Assembly (NCBI GenBank): GCA_016285075.1
Contig: JAEEQB010000050.1
Coordinates: 1-35,449, forward strand
DNA from: Prevotella sp.
Lineage (GTDB): Bacteria > Bacteroidota > Bacteroidia > Bacteroidales > Bacteroidaceae
DNA length: 35,449 bases
Reading direction: 5' to 3'
Of the stretch, positions 33,673 through 35,449 are shown piece after piece. The notes below the pieces were generated by a model. That model saw only the letters and a list, made by a program, of their open reading frames with translations, made no database searches and had not been told where the DNA came from. Within the stretch, counting starts at the first letter, position 1. Each line of letters starts with the position of its first letter. The position numbers and the translations under genes are program-made.

Positions 33673-34268
33673 AAAAGACAGTATTATCACTCACACTCCT
33701 CTTGGCTTTCACCGTCAACCTGATGGCACAGACTCCACGTCAGGTACTTGACAAAGCTGCCAAGACTGTTACTTCAGACAGCGGTGTCAAAGCCGACTTC
33801 AAACTGACCAATAGCGTCGGATCTACGAGTGGCACCATTGCCATCAAGGGAGCAAAGTTCCATGCCACTACCCCACAAGCCATTGTGTGGTACGATGGAA
33901 AGACTCAGTGGACCTATGTAAAGAACAACGATGAGGTGAATGTCACAACACCCACCGCTGCACAACAGCAGGCCATCAACCCCTATACCTTCATCCACTT
34001 GTATAGGCAAGGATACAAAATGACGATGAACAAAACTGCCAGTGCCTTCACCGTACATCTCACGGCACAGGAAGCTAGCCGCAAGATACAGGAACTTTTT
34101 ATCACTGTCGACAAGAAATCATATCACCCAACCCAGGTGAAGATGCTGCAAGGGAAGAAGTGGACTACTTTCGACATCTCTGGTATTAAGAAACAGCAGA
34201 TAGCCGATGCCACCTTCCGCTTCAACCAGAAAGATTTCCCATCTGCAGAAGTCATAGACCTGAGATAA
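33669..34268 (+). CDS. LolA-like outer-membrane lipoprotein carrier protein
   Basis: Periplasmic protein of 199 residues predicted to ferry lipoproteins or lipids across the periplasm. A clear signal peptide (MKKTVLSLTLLLAFTVNLMAQ) is followed by an unclosed beta-barrel pattern typical of LolA: KADFKLTNSVGSTSGTIAIKG, KFHATTPQAIVWYDGKTQWTYV and the C-terminal TFDISGIKKQQIADATFRFN. Sequence conservation with proteobacterial LolA is low, so I use LolA-like. The ATG overlaps the ftsK stop (ATGA), an arrangement I recognise from other Bacteroidota, suggesting co-expression of division and envelope functions. Confidence 0.88.
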   Translation: MKKTVLSLTLLLAFTVNLMAQTPRQVLDKAAKTVTSDSGVKADFKLTNSVGSTSGTIAIKGAKFHATTPQAIVWYDGKTQWTYVKNNDEVNVTTPTAAQQQAINPYTFIHLYRQGYKMTMNKTASAFTVHLTAQEASRKIQELFITVDKKSYHPTQVKMLQGKKWTTFDISGIKKQQIADATFRFNQKDFPSAEVIDLR

Positions 34269-34374
34269 AACCTCCTTCTTACAACAAATAGCCATATTTA
34301 TGTATTGACCCGAAGCAGAAAAGAGGGTAAAAACACTAAAAAACGAAGCTGGCGAAAAGAAAAACCAGAAAAAA

Positions 34375-34406
34375 TTTGGCTGTTTACGGAAAAATGTCTA
34401 CCTTTG
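34375..34406 (+). promoter_or_regulatory. Bacteroidota-type promoter of the tRNA cluster
   Basis: Plus strand TTTG at 34375-34378, a 20-bp spacer and TACCTTTG at 34399-34406. The first tRNA-Lys begins 22 bp downstream. Confidence 0.75.
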
Positions 34407-34427
34407 CACCCGCTTAGAGAAAAGGAT

Positions 34428-34500
34428 GCACCCGTAGCTCAGTTGGTAGAGCACCTGACTCTTAATCAGGGTGTCCAGGGTTCGAGCCCCTGCGGGTGTA
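34428..34500 (+). tRNA. tRNA-Lys (CTT), copy 1
   Basis: Seventy-three nt with acceptor GCACCCG/CGGGTGT (a G-U first pair), D-arm GCTCAGTTGGTAGAGC, anticodon loop CTCTTAA (anticodon CTT) and T-loop GTTCGAGCC. CCA is not encoded. Identical to copy 2. Confidence 0.96.
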
Positions 34501-34560
34501 CAAAGGTCAAAAAGAGGAAATGCATCTACCCTCTCTTTTTGTACAGGAAAAACGAAGGAT

Positions 34561-34633
34561 GCACCCGTAGCTCAGTTGGTAGAGCACCTGACTCTTAATC
34601 AGGGTGTCCAGGGTTCGAGCCCCTGCGGGTGTA
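34561..34633 (+). tRNA. tRNA-Lys (CTT), copy 2
   Basis: Same 73-nt sequence as copy 1, 60 bp downstream. The six bases before each copy (GGAT and part of the spacer) are also alike, consistent with a tandem duplication. Confidence 0.96.
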
Positions 34634-34665
34634 CTAAAGGGGTCAAAAGACTGTTTGAAGGGAAC

Positions 34666-34738
<73 letters not shown>

Positions 34739-34782
34739 CATAAAGCTTAAGAATAAAAAGTATCTCAACTATATTTTCTTTT

Positions 34783-34853
34783 GCGGAATTAGCACATCGG
34801 TAGTGCACGGGCTTCCCAAGCCTGGGAGGCGGGTTCGATTCCCGTATTCCGCT
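34783..34853 (+). tRNA. tRNA-Gly (CCC)
   Basis: Seventy-one nt with acceptor GCGGAAT/ATTCCGC, anticodon loop TTCCCAA (anticodon CCC, reading GGG) and T-loop GTTCGATTC. It is the last gene of the cluster, just before a terminator. Confidence 0.94.
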
Positions 34854-34860
34854 CTGAAAT

Positions 34861-34897
34861 GAGCCGCATATTATCTTTGAATGCGGCTCTCTTTTTA
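34861..34897 (+). terminator. rho-independent terminator of the tRNA cluster
   Basis: Nine-bp stem GAGCCGCAT (34861-34869) with ATGCGGCTC (34881-34889), an 11-nt loop, and TCTTTTT following. Confidence 0.85.
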
Positions 34898-35388
34898 TCC
34901 ATACCACTCCCCATTCTGTCTATAAACTTCGTTCTACGGCTCTCCTATTCGGAAAAAACAATTATTTAATTCTAGCTTCCCATCCCATGAAAGGATGTAA
35001 CCCATTGGCGATGAATGCGTCGCCACTCAATAACTCACTTGTCGGAACGACCTGCGGATAGAAGGTATGGCGCAGCAAACGGCCAGAAAGGCCAGAAGCT
35101 ACCAGCCCAGGGCATCGCCCTGGGTTTTCATGTGGTGTGTGGCAGCGCCCTGTAAAGGTAAAATAGCCAACGTTTCAGCAATTGGCTTTTGCCCCTTCAA
35201 GGCGATGGTTACCACGCCTGTTTTCCCAGGGCTACGCCCTGGGAAAACATCTGCTGGCTCCTTCATGGCTTTTCTGGTTTGGCATTCGCGCGGCCTGTCC
35301 CAGTGATAGCCTCCAAAATAATTCGTTTGTTTTTTGACTTATACTGATATAGGTAGACACATTTAGTAACAATTAAAAATGTGTTTTT
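34898..35388. other. 491-bp gap without a gene, holding a palindromic element
   Basis: No convincing coding frame. From 34898 to about 35070 I see only a small hairpin (GGCGA at 35007-35011 against TCGCC at 35020-35024). A large imperfect palindrome fills 35071-35287. After it comes AT-rich sequence leading to a possible gene start at 35389. A plus-strand frame at 35067-35306 only reads through the palindrome. Confidence 0.6.
35071..35287. repeat. large imperfect palindromic (REP/MITE-like) element with two GC hairpins
   Basis: Two strong hairpins, CCCAGGGC-ATC-GCCCTGGG at 35106-35124 and a perfect 12-bp-arm palindrome (TTTTCCCAGGGC, TAC, GCCCTGGGAAAA) at 35221-35247, sit symmetrically around a central hairpin AGCCAA/TTGGCT near 35166-35199. 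Flanks also pair imperfectly: AAACGGCCAGAAAGGCC on the left resembles the reverse complement of GGCTTTTCTGGTTT on the right. The whole 217 bp could fold into one long branched hairpin. It has no coding content. Confidence 0.7.
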
Positions 35389-35449
35389 ATGAGTAAAAGT
35401 CAAAACAGTTACACTTATCTAAGTGAGGAAGAGAAACTATCTCTTCTGC
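35389..35449 (+). CDS. start of an unidentified gene, cut by the right edge
   Basis: Twenty codons from ATG at 35389 (MSKSQNSYTYLSEEEKLSLL) run off the window. The polar, Glu-rich opening would suit the helix-turn-helix start of an IS3-family OrfA-type protein, and the upstream AGGTAGACACATTTAG looks like insertion-sequence end sequence, but twenty residues cannot establish this. No stop or clear promoter is visible in the window. Confidence 0.4.
   Translation, partial: MSKSQNSYTYLSEEEKLSLL

Noticed and set aside
35067..35306. 79-codon frame in the palindromic element
   Set aside because: It is a readthrough of repeat DNA; the FPGLRPG-type peptide comes from the GC-rich hairpin.

Overview
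The window looks like a chromosomal segment of a Bacteroidota bacterium, most likely Prevotella or a close relative. Three things point there: many starts are preceded by the Bacteroidota promoter pattern (TTTG, about 19-20 bp, TAnnTTTG); Shine-Dalgarno sequences are weak; and the gene content is typical (type B L31, DUF2027 protein, MalQ with an N-terminal CBM20 pair, FtsK-LolA pair, DUF4143-type ATPase). No plasmid, prophage or CRISPR locus is visible. Most of the window is core housekeeping sequence.

Layout. 1-2968 (-): pyruvate:ferredoxin oxidoreductase nifJ, C-terminus cut by the window edge. 3144-4331 (-): a solitary AAA ATPase of the ATPase/DUF4143 kind, flanked by two related non-coding stretches. 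4470-7529 (-): a pair of paralogous MFS transporters. 7584-10312 (-): a redox cluster of glutathione peroxidase, thioredoxin reductase and a BaiN/HI0933-like flavoprotein. 10449-10703 (-): rpmE2. 10841-14471 (-): UvrD/PcrA helicase and an iron-dependent alcohol dehydrogenase. 14536-15455 (-): a secreted hypothetical protein behind two identical tRNA-Asp genes. 15531-20384 (-): a tightly packed six-gene run engB-uup-recR-membrane protein-glycosyltransferase-GNAT. 20385-20832: a non-coding gap with a 22-bp-period repeat array. 20833-24152 (-): HAD phosphatase and malQ. 24302-26973 (+): DUF2027 protein and nadE. 26974-27220: a second 22-bp-period array. 27221-31049 (-): an operon of a DEDDy exonuclease, an RlmI-like methyltransferase, tilS and an SDR. 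31189-34268 (+): ftsK and a lolA-like gene. 34428-34853 (+): tRNA-Lys, Lys, Thr, Gly. 34898-35388: non-coding, with a large imperfect palindromic element. 35389-35449 (+): first codons of an unidentified gene.

Functionally, nifJ and the alcohol dehydrogenase fit fermentative anaerobic metabolism. The gpx-trxB pair fits peroxide and thiol defence. The engB and exonuclease operons join ribosome/tRNA maturation with DNA repair. MalQ serves intracellular alpha-glucan turnover. FtsK and the LolA-like protein link chromosome segregation to envelope biogenesis.

The most unusual signals are non-coding. Two separate arrays share an exact 22-bp period and the same 8-base junction word, suggesting an iteron-like or protein-binding repeat family. 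Both divergent intergenic regions are mirror-image promoters, one with perfect 24-bp arms. The AAA gene is bracketed by two similar promoter-containing segments and carries a Glu-to-Gln change at the Walker B position.
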